Source: CAZKUR01 sp964556005
Lineage (GTDB): Bacteria; Bacteroidota; Ignavibacteria; Ignavibacteriales; Ignavibacteriaceae
DNA length: 64,000 bases
Assembly: GCA_964556005.1 (NCBI GenBank)
Contig: CAZKUR010000002.1
Span: 1 to 64,000, forward strand
Direction of reading: 5' to 3'
In this document: in pieces, positions 35,652-44,984 of the stretch
How positions within the stretch are numbered: the first letter of the stretch is position 1
Layout: each line of letters opens with the position of its first letter
The notes under the pieces: model-generated
Seen by the model: the letters and a program-made list of their open reading frames with translations, nothing else
The model's database searches: none
Told to the model about the DNA's origin: nothing
Position numbers and translations under genes: made by a program

Positions 35652-36414
35652 TTAAAAACTCAATTAAGTATTGATTAAAATCTTCAGGATTTTCAACCGG
35701 TGATAAATGCCCGGCATTTTTAACTATTTTAAAAATAGAGTCATTTATTTTACTGGCCATTTCTTTCATTACATCCGGCGGAGTTAATGTGTCATCTTCA
35801 CCGCCAATTAATAAAACCGGTATTTGAATTTGACTTAGAAATTTTGACGTATCTGTTCGGCATGCCATTGCTAAAAGACACCCTTTTACTCCAATCGGAT
35901 TTAATTTTTCCGCACGGCCGATAATTTCATTATAATCTTTTTCAATTTTTGAGATAGACTTTTTCGAAAAACAATTCGGGATGAATTCATCCACATAAGC
36001 TTTTACTCCCTCATTATTAATTTTCTTGATCCCCCCAGCGCGATTTATTTTTGCAGCATCGGTATCTGCCGAAGATTTTGTGTCGCATAAAATTAATGCT
36101 TTATACAAATCTTGATTTCTTTCCATAGCCCTTAAAGCAATATAGCCTCCCATTGAAAGCCCGCAGATAATTGGCTTATTAAGCTTTAAAAATTTTATAA
36201 CCTCTTCAAGATCATCGACAAAGGATTCTATCGAATATTGGCCGTCGCCGGCGGGAGATTCTCCCAATCCTCTAATGTCGTACGATATGCAAAAATTATT
36301 TGATTTTATCACAGAGATCTGATTTCTCCACATTAAATGATCAAAGGGGAATCCGTGAATAAATATTATCGCTCGAGAATCGTTTTTCCCTTCGGTAAAA
36401 ATTTTTAAATCCAT
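35632..36414 (-). CDS. Alpha/beta hydrolase
   Basis: A 260-residue hydrolase with the catalytic triad visible: nucleophile S87 in GLSMGG, an acid in LLIGGEDDTLTPP (about D212) and the base in NAGHLSPVE (about H237). HG dipeptide I19-H20-G21-F22 forms the oxyanion hole. It resembles 3-oxoadipate enol-lactonase-like esterases, but the cap domain is too generic to name a substrate. It is the first gene of a two-gene unit with the quinone reductase. Confidence 0.85.
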   Translation of the reverse strand: MDLKIFTEGKNDSRAIIFIHGFPFDHLMWRNQISVIKSNNFCISYDIRGLGESPAGDGQYSIESFVDDLEEVIKFLKLNKPIICGLSMGGYIALRAMERNQDLYKALILCDTKSSADTDAAKINRAGGIKKINNEGVKAYVDEFIPNCFSKKSISKIEKDYNEIIGRAEKLNPIGVKGCLLAMACRTDTSKFLSQIQIPVLLIGGEDDTLTPPDVMKEMASKINDSIFKIVKNAGHLSPVENPEDFNQYLIEFLNESNNR

Positions 36415-36614
36415 CTTAATTCCGTTAATTATTTTTTAATTTGATTTAAATTATATAATTAAGAGCAAAGTTCTTAAAAAAATCTAAAAATTTATAATCG
36501 ATTAGCATTATAAGAGATCATTTGATGTAATAATTGTGACATATATTAAATAATTTATCCCTATGGTGATTATATTTTAAACCTCTCGAAAAACCTAATT
36601 GTGTGAGGAATTGT

Positions 36615-38090
36615 TTGGATCAAAAAAAAATTAAAGTTGCATTTGCAGTATCGGAAGCAGTTCCCTATGCAAAGACCGGCGGGTTAGCTGATGTTGCAGG
36701 CACATTGCCGATATCGCTCGAAGAATTGGGATGTGAAGTAAAACTTTTTATGCCTAAATATTCAATTATTGACGAAACTGAGTTCGGTTTGAGTTATTGC
36801 TGGGAATTGGGTGAAATTCCGGTTCGTCTCGGAGCTAACGTTCATTCCGTACATGTGCATAAGAGTACCTTTCCTGATTCGAATGTAGAGGTATATTTTA
36901 TTGACTGCCCGCATTATTTTTTTAGAGAAAGCATTTATACCGAAGATTCCGACGAAGACGAAAGATTTATTTTATTTTCAAAAGCCGTAATAGAAACTCT
37001 TCAAAGGCTTCAATGGATTCCCGATATTCTTCATTGCAACGATTGGCAGACGGGATTGTTACCGCTTCTTATAAAAGATAACTATAGCTGGGATAAATTA
37101 TTCGATCAAACGAAAACAATTTTTACGATTCATAATATCGGATACCAGGGTGTTTTTCCGAAAAAGGCATTGTTGAATGCAGAAATTAAATCCGAATATT
37201 TTTATCCCGAAGGTCCTGTGGAGTATTATGATAGTGTGTCATTCATGAAAGCGGGAATTGTTTTTGCAGATGTTGTTACTACTGTCAGCCCTACATATGC
37301 AAAGGAAATATTAACTCCAGAATATGGAAACGGATTGGAAAATGTTCTTGCTCAAAGGAAAAATAATTTATTTGGAATTTTAAATGGTGTCGATTATTCC
37401 GTTTGGAATCCCGATACTGATAGATTAATTCCTTTCAGGTATAATGCCGGTTATCTGACAGGTAAAATAAAAAACAAGAAATTTTTACTTGAGCATTTTA
37501 AAATACCCTATAAAGAAAATATCCCTCTTATTGGAATAATCTCGCGCCTTGTTAAACAAAAAGGATTCGACCTCGTATCCCAGGTAATTGATGATTTGAT
37601 GAAATTAAATGCTCAATGGATTGTCCTCGGAAGCGGGGAAAGCAACTTTGAAAATCTATTCCGTGAGATTGAAAAGAAAAATCCTAAAAAAGTATCTGTC
37701 TATATTGGTTATAATAATGAATTGGCACATTTAATTGAGGCTGCCTCTGATATTTTTTTAATGCCGTCACATTACGAACCGTGCGGATTGAATCAAATTT
37801 ACAGCTTAAAATACGGTGCTGTGCCGGTGGTAAGAAAAACCGGCGGATTGGCGGATACAGTTCATGACTGGTATGAGCTGGTTGAAAATAATGATGAATC
37901 GGGAACCGGTTTTACAGTTAATTATTATTCAGGTGCTGCTTTAAAAGAGACTCTTCAAAAAGCAATTGAAACTTACAAGGACAAAACGGTTTGGAAAAAA
38001 ATTCTAAAGAACGGGATGAGCAAAAATTATTCTTGGAAAACTTCTGCGGAAAAATATATTGAGTTATATGATGAATGCAAAAGAGCTTGA
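36615..38090 (+). CDS. glgA: Glycogen synthase (GT5, ADP-glucose type)
   Basis: A GT-B glycosyltransferase that extends alpha-1,4-glucan from ADP-glucose. I prefer a TTG start at 36615 (491 residues): GAGGA (36605-36609) stands five bases before it, whereas the in-frame GTG at 36603 overlaps that ribosome-binding site. Motifs are KTGGLADVAG near residue 20 (ADP-glucose phosphate binding), the starch-synthase region FTIHNIGYQGVFP, and in the C-domain SHYEPCGLNQIYSLKYG with its E-x7-E-like pattern and a second KTGGLADTV. The next gene overlaps its end. No other glycogen genes lie in the window. Confidence 0.95.
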   Translation: MDQKKIKVAFAVSEAVPYAKTGGLADVAGTLPISLEELGCEVKLFMPKYSIIDETEFGLSYCWELGEIPVRLGANVHSVHVHKSTFPDSNVEVYFIDCPHYFFRESIYTEDSDEDERFILFSKAVIETLQRLQWIPDILHCNDWQTGLLPLLIKDNYSWDKLFDQTKTIFTIHNIGYQGVFPKKALLNAEIKSEYFYPEGPVEYYDSVSFMKAGIVFADVVTTVSPTYAKEILTPEYGNGLENVLAQRKNNLFGILNGVDYSVWNPDTDRLIPFRYNAGYLTGKIKNKKFLLEHFKIPYKENIPLIGIISRLVKQKGFDLVSQVIDDLMKLNAQWIVLGSGESNFENLFREIEKKNPKKVSVYIGYNNELAHLIEAASDIFLMPSHYEPCGLNQIYSLKYGAVPVVRKTGGLADTVHDWYELVENNDESGTGFTVNYYSGAALKETLQKAIETYKDKTVWKKILKNGMSKNYSWKTSAEKYIELYDECKRA

Positions 38091-38601
38091 AAATATTTTT
38101 AGGAATTCAGATTCCTCGGACGAATTATTCGATGCTTTTCATTTTGCAATGACTGGAAGAATTAAAGATGAGGAATTATACAAAAAATTATTATGGAATA
38201 GAGCGCTGTCGGTTGATGAAGTTTCGATGTATGCACAAAAAGTATGCAGTGAATTCCCGGAATTCAGCTATAATATTTTCTTTTGGACTGCACAAATTTT
38301 TGAATCGATTTCAAGTTACGGTGAATATTATGATCATGCTTTAAAATACTTAATGAAATCGTCCGAATCGGATAAAATCAAGCACGAACCATATTTAAAA
38401 GCCTGCTTGATGTACAATCCCGAAATTGACGTGCCCGAGTTTAATAATCTTATTGAATTTGTTAAAAAAGGTATCGAATGTACCGAATTTAAAAGTAAAT
38501 TATGCTTCGCTTTATCCGATCTTTTTCATATGAAAGGTCAGATAAAATTAATGCAGACTTATAAAAGTATGGGCGAACAATTCGTAAAGGAAGGAAAATA
38601 A
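38068..38601 (+). CDS. Helical protein of unknown function overlapping glgA
   Basis: A protein of about 177 residues whose start lies inside the end of glgA. A TTG at 38059, ATG at 38068 and ATG at 38071 are all in frame, and no start is clearly best. The sequence is all-helical (LFDAFHFAMTGRIKDEELYKKLLWNRALSVDEVSMYAQ), with paired helices resembling TPR or HEAT-like repeats, and has no signal peptide. Its coupling to glgA suggests a link with glycogen, but I recognise no family. Its stop directly abuts the stop of the opposing patatin gene. Confidence 0.65.
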   Translation: MMNAKELENIFRNSDSSDELFDAFHFAMTGRIKDEELYKKLLWNRALSVDEVSMYAQKVCSEFPEFSYNIFFWTAQIFESISSYGEYYDHALKYLMKSSESDKIKHEPYLKACLMYNPEIDVPEFNNLIEFVKKGIECTEFKSKLCFALSDLFHMKGQIKLMQTYKSMGEQFVKEGK

Positions 38602-41304
38602 TCAGTACCCGATTGAAAAATAAAACAGTGTATCACCCCAGCTAATGGGGTTGCCCGGAAGATTTTTGATAAAAAGAAAACTTTTGCCAACTGAAAATTC
38701 AGCAGGGCCTATCGGCGTATCGAATGCTATCGAAGCGCCGATACCGTGTTTCAGATCCTTAAATCTTATCTGGTCCTGGTAATCCCAGGCATTACCTAAA
38801 TCATATCTAAACTTTAAGTAGGTATCAAAAAAAATGGTGAAAGGAAGCTTGTACCTGTACTCGAGTGAAGCGACAAAAATTTGTCTTCCCCTATACTCGT
38901 TATCATGCATTCCGAAAAACATATTTTGACCTCCAAGTGAATATTCTTCACTTAAAGGTAATGTCTTGTCGGCAAAACCCATCGTAACCCTTGGTGAAAG
39001 TGTATGCACGCCGGCAATTGTCAAATAGTTTTTATATTCAAACCCTATATTGGAAAAACCGACATCGCCGCCCAAAAAACTTTGTGCGGTTTCATAAAAA
39101 CCTTTAAAGTAAAATCCTTTATCGGGGAAAGGGTATTTGTTCTGTGTGTCGATTGTTGAACTAACTTTTAGGCTAACGATTTTTATTTTATATGGCGACT
39201 CGGGTTCGTTTATTTTATTTTTGATTTGATCAAATTGATACTTCCCCTCGAAGATTAGATTTCCGAATCTTTCAACCTGAGTTCCGACACCGACCGATGC
39301 GCCGTAATAAATTTCCCTGTATTGCCCGGCTTCCTTCCTTTCAAAATGAGAAGAAGATCTCGATGTTGTATCTACATATTTAATTACATCGTCGAATTTA
39401 AAATAAGCATTTATCTTGTATGTTAGGTATGTGTTGAATATCCTGTTTGATTTATGTTCGAGAACGAATGCGCGGTTGCTTGTTCCACCGGCAAAAAGAA
39501 AACTTAATTCGCTTCCGGTTCCGAATAGATTTTCATCTCCGACTTCCAGGCTGAGTTGAGCTTTGTATTCATTATCGACTTTAAAACCAACTCGTAAAAT
39601 TCCGGATACTTTTTCAGATACATCAAGAGTCACTACATTTAAATCATTGACCCTGTTTATTTTTAAAACTATATCGTTAAAAAGTCCGGTTGCTCTCAAA
39701 TTTGTTAAACCCTGCTTGACTTTATCGTATTCGAAATAATCTCCGTTTTGAAGAGGAAATTCACGGGTAATTACCGACCTGTTTGTATAATGATTCCCGA
39801 CTATTGATATTCTTGAAATTTTACCTTCATCAATATTGATTAATAGTTTTCCTGTTTCCCTATCGAAATTTACATTAGTAACCTCGGCAAGTGAAAAACC
39901 TTTTTTCCTATACAGATTAATTATTTTTATCAGTGTTTCTTCTAACTTCTTAGGATTATACGGCATACCCGTTAACGGCAGTAGTAATGAGTTTACTTCT
40001 TTTTTGTTGATAAGGGTTATCCCGTCTATATTAATCTTTTTTAAAACAGGATACATTTCCCCTTCAAAATTTATTGTGGAGCTGCTGGTTTGCTGTTTAA
40101 TTATTATCTTCAGATTTTCGAATTGGCCTTCTTCCATTAAATGATATAAGTCCAATTTCATTTCTACATTTGAAACCGAATCCTGATGGAAATATTTTAC
40201 CAGGTAAGTCTTAGCAAAATCAGGAATTGAATCCGGTAGAGAAATATTTTTTATATAATATAAAGTATCGGTCAATTTCCGGCAAAGTATTGAATCGATT
40301 TTTAATTTTATTGATTTAACTTCCCGGAGTGTACTATTATACCCTATGGAAATCATTGAATCGGCATTGTCAAAATCCGTTGCGGAAAGCAGACCTAAAT
40401 CAGGTTTTATCTCGAAGTCGGCATACTTCAGTTGATTTTCATTTAAAAGCTTCATAGGTATGCTTACAACTTGATCGGCGACAATCCACGGAAGCGACAA
40501 TACATCCGCGCTGTGCAAGTCGCTTGTTGTATTAACGGCTATCAAATAATCCGGTTTAAAGTGTCTTGCAATTTTAACTGGAATATTAGCTGACAATCCT
40601 CCGTCAACCAGCAATGTTGTGTCTACCCGGACAGGAGGAACAAGAAAGGAAACACTTGAACTTGCCCTCATTGCAAGGCTTAGTGATCCGTGGTTCAGTA
40701 CAACAGGCTGGCCCGTAACAAGATTAGTACAAACTGCTCTAAATCTAATTCCTAAACTGTCGAAGCTTTTTGATACATGGATGGGAGCCTGGAGTGAAAG
40801 TAGGTTTAGAAAATTCATCAGCTTCTGTCCGCTGTTTATCGAAGTAGGCAGCAGGGGAGTGAGGCCTTTTAACCTGAGTGAAAAAATCGCTTTGTCTTCG
40901 GCAATCTTTTGATCAACAAACAAATCGCGCCTGCTGGTTTCCCTATTGGATGCCATTAAATTTTGCCAATCGGTGTTTATGGCGATTGAGTCTAATTCTC
41001 CAGCCGTATAGCCGGAAGCATAAAGACCTCCGATTACACTTCCCATGCTTGTCCCGACGATCATATGTAACGGGATGCCTGCTTCTTTTAATGCCTTTAA
41101 AACCCCAATTTGAGCGAGTCCTCTTGCGCCGCCACCGCTTAATGCTAAAGAAACTTCCGGCTGTGCTTCGGGTTGAACAGCAGTTAAATTGAAAGGAAGC
41201 CTGATTGTTTTAGTTTCAATTTTGAGAGTATCTATTTTTTGGGGAAAAGATATATTTGGAATTGCGAAAAGCAGGCAAAGGATTATTTTATTATAATAAT
41301 GCAT
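38602..41304 (-). CDS. Type Vd patatin-like phospholipase autotransporter
   Basis: A 900-residue outer-membrane protein made of a signal peptide (1-21), a patatin lipase domain (about 50-330), POTRA-like domains (about 380-560) and a C-terminal 16-strand Omp85/BamA-type barrel. The lipase has the oxyanion loop GGGARG (57-62), nucleophile S86 in GTSMGS and catalytic D234 in DGGLSANIP, so the Ser-Asp dyad is intact. The layout is that of PlpD/FplA autotransporters, in which the lipase is moved to or displayed on the surface through its own barrel. It lies after yidC on the same strand (57-bp gap). Confidence 0.9.
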   Translation of the reverse strand: MHYYNKIILCLLFAIPNISFPQKIDTLKIETKTIRLPFNLTAVQPEAQPEVSLALSGGGARGLAQIGVLKALKEAGIPLHMIVGTSMGSVIGGLYASGYTAGELDSIAINTDWQNLMASNRETSRRDLFVDQKIAEDKAIFSLRLKGLTPLLPTSINSGQKLMNFLNLLSLQAPIHVSKSFDSLGIRFRAVCTNLVTGQPVVLNHGSLSLAMRASSSVSFLVPPVRVDTTLLVDGGLSANIPVKIARHFKPDYLIAVNTTSDLHSADVLSLPWIVADQVVSIPMKLLNENQLKYADFEIKPDLGLLSATDFDNADSMISIGYNSTLREVKSIKLKIDSILCRKLTDTLYYIKNISLPDSIPDFAKTYLVKYFHQDSVSNVEMKLDLYHLMEEGQFENLKIIIKQQTSSSTINFEGEMYPVLKKINIDGITLINKKEVNSLLLPLTGMPYNPKKLEETLIKIINLYRKKGFSLAEVTNVNFDRETGKLLINIDEGKISRISIVGNHYTNRSVITREFPLQNGDYFEYDKVKQGLTNLRATGLFNDIVLKINRVNDLNVVTLDVSEKVSGILRVGFKVDNEYKAQLSLEVGDENLFGTGSELSFLFAGGTSNRAFVLEHKSNRIFNTYLTYKINAYFKFDDVIKYVDTTSRSSSHFERKEAGQYREIYYGASVGVGTQVERFGNLIFEGKYQFDQIKNKINEPESPYKIKIVSLKVSSTIDTQNKYPFPDKGFYFKGFYETAQSFLGGDVGFSNIGFEYKNYLTIAGVHTLSPRVTMGFADKTLPLSEEYSLGGQNMFFGMHDNEYRGRQIFVASLEYRYKLPFTIFFDTYLKFRYDLGNAWDYQDQIRFKDLKHGIGASIAFDTPIGPAEFSVGKSFLFIKNLPGNPISWGDTLFYFSIGY

Positions 41305-41361
41305 TTGAACTATTCGAATACTCCCGGAAAAATACTATAAATCAGTGGGTATTACAAAACT

Positions 41362-43260
41362 TTATCTTTTCCTGTTTTTCTGCTGAGTTTTTGTATTCTG
41401 CTCGGCAGCTTCCATCAGGCGGGTCATAAAACCTTTTTTCCGGTTTTGTTTTTTAACCGGCTGCAGTTCCATTCCATCCGAACTTTTATTTATATAAAAT
41501 TGCTGGGCTATCGAATAAACGTTGAACATAAAGTAGTACAAATTCAGCCCCGAAGGAAAACTCATAAACATTAGAGTAAGAAAGACAGGCATGATGTAGA
41601 TAAGGCTCTGTTGCTTAGGATCTTTCACGGTCATTTTTTGCTGAACAAATGTAGTAACTCCCATCAATACTGCAAGGCCGCTTATTTGCTGAATCCCGAA
41701 AATCGGTAGCTTAAAGCCAAGATCGAAAATTACATCGGGCTGTGATAAGTCTTTTATCCACCATAAGAATGGTTGCTGCCTTAGCTCGATGGCGATTCTC
41801 AACAAACCCCAGAGCGCTATAAAGATCGGCATCTGAAGAACCAGAGGCAGGCATCCGCCAGCAGGGTTTACCCCGTATGTGGAATACAGCTTCATCGTTT
41901 CTTTATTTAGCTTCTGTGCATCTTCTTTATACTTCTCCTTCAACTCCGCAATTTTCGGCTGGAGAAGCTGCATCTTCTTCATCGACTGGTAGCTTGATTT
42001 CGTTAACGGATAGAGAACGAATTTGATTATTAGTGCGAATACAATTATTACAAGTCCATAGTTGGGAATGATTGAGTGCAAAAATGTAAAAAGCGGTAAA
42101 AGAACATATTCGGCAATAGGACGTATTAAAAACTTTAAACCGAAAAAGCTTCCGAAGTCCACTATGGCTTCGAAATGATGGCCGTAAGTTTTGAGAAGGT
42201 CGTAATCAATAGGACCTGCATAAATTAAAAAAGAATTTTTTTCAAACTTAGTGCCTTGGTATGAAACGCTTAACCGAATGTTGTAGTATTCCCTAACTGC
42301 ATGATTGGGAAATTCTTTTCTTGTCCCCTCTAAATAAGCGCCCTGAATGTTGTTGGGGTTTTCCGCAGCAATAATCGCCGCAAAATATTTATCGCGGACA
42401 GTGATCCAATCAACTCTTCCATTTAAATCTTTTTGAACTTTTTCGCCGGCTTTCGAAGCATCAATAGTTACCTGCTCGCCGCCGTAAAAAGCACCCGCAT
42501 CGGCATAGCCGGCTTCATCGACAGAATTTTCTTCAACAAAACGAATCCCGTTACTCCAAACCAGGTCATATGCATTATTGCTGATTATATTATTCATATT
42601 AACAAGCTCGATATCGCTTCGGATTGCATAATTATTTCCGTAAAAAACATATTTTTTTATAATTTTCTGGTTATTGCCGCAATCATAAGTAAACGATATT
42701 TGAACCGAATCCGATCCTGTTAATTTATATTTATATTTTTGAGGAGTTACGGAAAATTTTAACGCACCTGTATTTATTGCCTTTCCGTCGGATGTAATGA
42801 AGGATAGATTGTAAGAACCACCTTGTTCGTAATTTATTAATTGAACATGAGATTTGGTGAAATCGCTGTCCTTACCTGCATTGGGAGTAAACCAATTATC
42901 ATATTTCTTTAAATAAAATCTTACGATGCTTCCGCCTTTGTTAGAAAGTAAAATTAAAGCATCGTCGTTTTCAATTGTAACATAAGTTTCTTTGCCTTCG
43001 AACGGCTTAAAGAATTTTCCGAGTGATACGGTATCGGCTGCTGTTTTTTTCGAAGCTTCAATTTTATTTTCTTTTTGAGCCGGTGCTTTTTGAGTTGTAT
43101 CTTCTTCCTTGCTTTCTCGTCCGGGTTCATTTTTAACGAGAGTGGTATCGGCAGATTTACCATTTTTCTGCGGGGGAGGTGTTTTAGGAGTATTAAGAAA
43201 TAACCATAAAACAAGTATGGCTCCGATTATAATAAATGCAATTGTTGTATTTTTATCCAT
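41362..43260 (-). CDS. yidC: Membrane protein insertase YidC
   Basis: A 632-residue YidC/Oxa1 protein of the Gram-negative type. It has a first membrane helix (about 5-22), a charged Pro/Lys linker, a large periplasmic beta-supersandwich domain (about 75-360), and then the conserved core of five helices beginning SFFGLKFLIRPIAEYVLLPLFTFLH. The hydrophilic cytoplasmic loop MKKMQLLQPKIAELKEKYKED and the closing helices (SGLNLYYFMFNVYSIAQQ) are standard. It inserts and folds inner-membrane proteins with or without SecYEG. It is the last gene of rpmH-rnpA-yidD-yidC. Confidence 0.97.
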   Translation of the reverse strand: MDKNTTIAFIIIGAILVLWLFLNTPKTPPPQKNGKSADTTLVKNEPGRESKEEDTTQKAPAQKENKIEASKKTAADTVSLGKFFKPFEGKETYVTIENDDALILLSNKGGSIVRFYLKKYDNWFTPNAGKDSDFTKSHVQLINYEQGGSYNLSFITSDGKAINTGALKFSVTPQKYKYKLTGSDSVQISFTYDCGNNQKIIKKYVFYGNNYAIRSDIELVNMNNIISNNAYDLVWSNGIRFVEENSVDEAGYADAGAFYGGEQVTIDASKAGEKVQKDLNGRVDWITVRDKYFAAIIAAENPNNIQGAYLEGTRKEFPNHAVREYYNIRLSVSYQGTKFEKNSFLIYAGPIDYDLLKTYGHHFEAIVDFGSFFGLKFLIRPIAEYVLLPLFTFLHSIIPNYGLVIIVFALIIKFVLYPLTKSSYQSMKKMQLLQPKIAELKEKYKEDAQKLNKETMKLYSTYGVNPAGGCLPLVLQMPIFIALWGLLRIAIELRQQPFLWWIKDLSQPDVIFDLGFKLPIFGIQQISGLAVLMGVTTFVQQKMTVKDPKQQSLIYIMPVFLTLMFMSFPSGLNLYYFMFNVYSIAQQFYINKSSDGMELQPVKKQNRKKGFMTRLMEAAEQNTKTQQKNRKR

Positions 43261-43271
43261 TCTAAGTTTTT

Positions 43272-43481
43272 CTATTTTAGCGGATCGTATCCGCCTTTGT
43301 TAAAAGGATTACACCGCAGCACCCGCCATACAGTTAAAGCACTGCCCTTTAAAACTCCATACTTTGTAAACGCCTGGATCCCGTATTCCGAACAAGTAGG
43401 ATAAAATCTACAAGAAGGTGGAAATAAAGGAGATACTGTTTTTTGATAAAACTTAATTAAAGCTACGAATACTCTCCACAT
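43272..43481 (-). CDS. yidD: Membrane protein insertion efficiency factor YidD
   Basis: A 69-residue YidD. The cysteine signature CRFYPTCSEYGIQAF and the C-terminal CNPFNKGGYDP are the family hallmarks, and an amphipathic N-terminal helix (VALIKFYQKTVSP) associates with the membrane. Its start directly follows the rnpA stop and it ends 11 bp before yidC, the usual arrangement. Confidence 0.96.
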   Translation of the reverse strand: MWRVFVALIKFYQKTVSPLFPPSCRFYPTCSEYGIQAFTKYGVLKGSALTVWRVLRCNPFNKGGYDPLK

Positions 43482-43880
43482 TTAAATTCTGCTTTTTATA
43501 TTTGAAATAATCTCAACTACTTCATTAATAACATCGTTTAGCTTAATCTTTTTATTTTCTTTTTGATTCAGCGAACTTGGAGAGAAAACTAATTTCAGCA
43601 AAAGGTTTTTTTTAGAGTAAAATTCACTAAGAATATTTTTATTCAGCCTGAATGATTCTCTTAATAATCTTTTCATCCGGTTCCGCCAAACGGCATTACC
43701 GGCTTTTTTCGAAACAGCAAATGCAGCTTTAATTCCTGGGGTTTCACTGTTTTCTTCGATCAGATACATCATTTTAATCTTTTTATTTTTAGAGAATACT
43801 ACTTTGCCGGATGAATAAATTTTTTCGAAATCTTTTTTCTTTTTAATTCTTTCCTTTTGGGAAAGACCGAACTGTTTCAA
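43482..43880 (-). CDS. rnpA: Ribonuclease P protein component
   Basis: A 132-residue RNase P protein that helps the RNA subunit mature tRNA 5' ends. The defining motif RNRMKRLLRE is present, as are the N-terminal KERIKKKKDFEKIYSSGK and KAAFAVSKKAGNAVWRN. The frame begins at a TTG (43880-43878), three bases after the rpmH stop, so translation is probably coupled. No ATG fits nearby. The protein is strongly basic, as expected. Confidence 0.93.
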   Translation of the reverse strand: MKQFGLSQKERIKKKKDFEKIYSSGKVVFSKNKKIKMMYLIEENSETPGIKAAFAVSKKAGNAVWRNRMKRLLRESFRLNKNILSEFYSKKNLLLKLVFSPSSLNQKENKKIKLNDVINEVVEIISNIKSRI

Positions 43881-43883
43881 GTT

Positions 43884-44033
43884 TTATTTCTTCTCATCGC
43901 TGACTGTTAATTTCTTTCTACCTTTTGCTCTCCTTCTTGCAAGTACCTTTCTTCCGCTTTTAGATTTCATTCTTTCCCTAAAACCGTGCTTATTCTTGCG
44001 TTTCCTATTACTCGGCTGATATGTTCTTTTCAT
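43884..44033 (-). CDS. rpmH: 50S ribosomal protein L34
   Basis: A 49-residue protein. The sequence starts MKRTYQPSNRKRKNKHGFRE, continues with RMKSKSGRKVLARRRAKGRK and ends LTVSDEKK, matching L34 along its whole length. It is the first gene of the rpmH-rnpA-yidD-yidC operon and faces the origin region; AGGAGC stands before the ATG. Confidence 0.97.
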   Translation of the reverse strand: MKRTYQPSNRKRKNKHGFRERMKSKSGRKVLARRRAKGRKKLTVSDEKK

Positions 44034-44740
44034 TTAAAAGCTCCTTTTTTCTTAATAAAAGACCTAAAAATTAATCATAAATGAAGTTATTTACAAGCTA
44101 ATATTTATAGTATCCAATCCGGCTTTTTAAATTAGATTTGCTTCTGCAAATAATCATTCCCGGTTTAATTTATTGATTCTCAAAATCATCCAATCATTCC
44201 GAAACAAAAAAAAATTAGAAGTTTATTTATTATTTTGAATTTTCTAATATCATGTGCTAAACATTTCTTTACATTAAATTCGGCTTCACGAACTATTCCT
44301 TGAAAGAGCATCAGTCAAAGAAAAATAAGTTATCGTTTATAATTTAATTAATTGTCATTTAGTTGAACATTACAATTTTTATAATAAAAGATGCTGTTAC
44401 TGTTTACTTTTTAAAAAAAACTTTAAAAAATAAACCGGGTATATTATATTATTTTGATAAAGCTAATTTAATAGATCTTAATCTTTAATTTTTAAAATTA
44501 TATTTTATGCTTGTTTCGTTAATTATCTAAAATAATTTACATAGTAAAATAAATTTAAAATTCATAATTAAAATTTTTCTATAAAAAAATTTTACCGGTT
44601 ATCAAAAAAAATATTCGATTTTGAACAAATTTACTTTTAGCGAAAAAAATATTTCTTTTTTTAAAGAATTAATTTGCACTGCAAAAAAATACTTCATATT
44701 TTTTATTCACGTTGAAGGCGCAAATTTTCTGTTAATATGT

Positions 44741-44749
44741 TGTGGATAA
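44741..44749 (-). promoter_or_regulatory. Consensus DnaA box
   Basis: TGTGGATAA on the plus strand is the reverse complement of TTATCCACA, the strict DnaA-ATP/ADP binding site. It lies about 240 bp upstream of the dnaA start within the putative origin. Confidence 0.7.
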
Positions 44750-44894
44750 TTTTTCTTCGTGAAAACGTTTCACATTGAATTTACTGCCAGAATTTTCTCA
44801 TGTGTTGATTTTCGGATGTTTATAATTTGCCAATAGTCCGTTAAATAGTGCTATTATAAACAATTAAATGATGTTATTTAATGTGAATAAAATG

Positions 44895-44927
44895 TTGATA
44901 AAATATTTGGTCTGTAATTTACTTTTG
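44895..44927 (+). promoter_or_regulatory. Probable dnaA promoter overlapping a DnaA-box variant
   Basis: TACTTTTG (44920-44927) matches TAnnTTTG, with TTG at 44895-44897 as a -33 element 22 nt upstream, slightly longer than the usual 19-21. The -33 element lies inside TGTTGATAA (44893-44901), a one-base variant of the DnaA box, so DnaA could repress its own promoter. Confidence 0.45.
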
Positions 44928-44984
44928 AAGTTATACTTAAAAAAAATACGATTTTGAAAATTTTTAAATGTTGATAAAATAAAA

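Larger units (their letters stand above)
44034..44984. other. Probable replication origin region (oriC) between rpmH and dnaA
   Basis: A 950-bp, extremely AT-rich, gene-free stretch lies between the divergent rpmH operon and dnaA, the classic bacterial origin arrangement. On the minus strand it has one perfect DnaA box TTATCCACA (44741-44749 as TGTGGATAA). There are close variants TGTGAATAA (44882-44890) and TGTTGATAA at 44893-44901 and 44969-44977. Long A/T tracts (for example 44581-44700) could be the unwinding element. GC-skew analysis would settle it. Confidence 0.7.
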
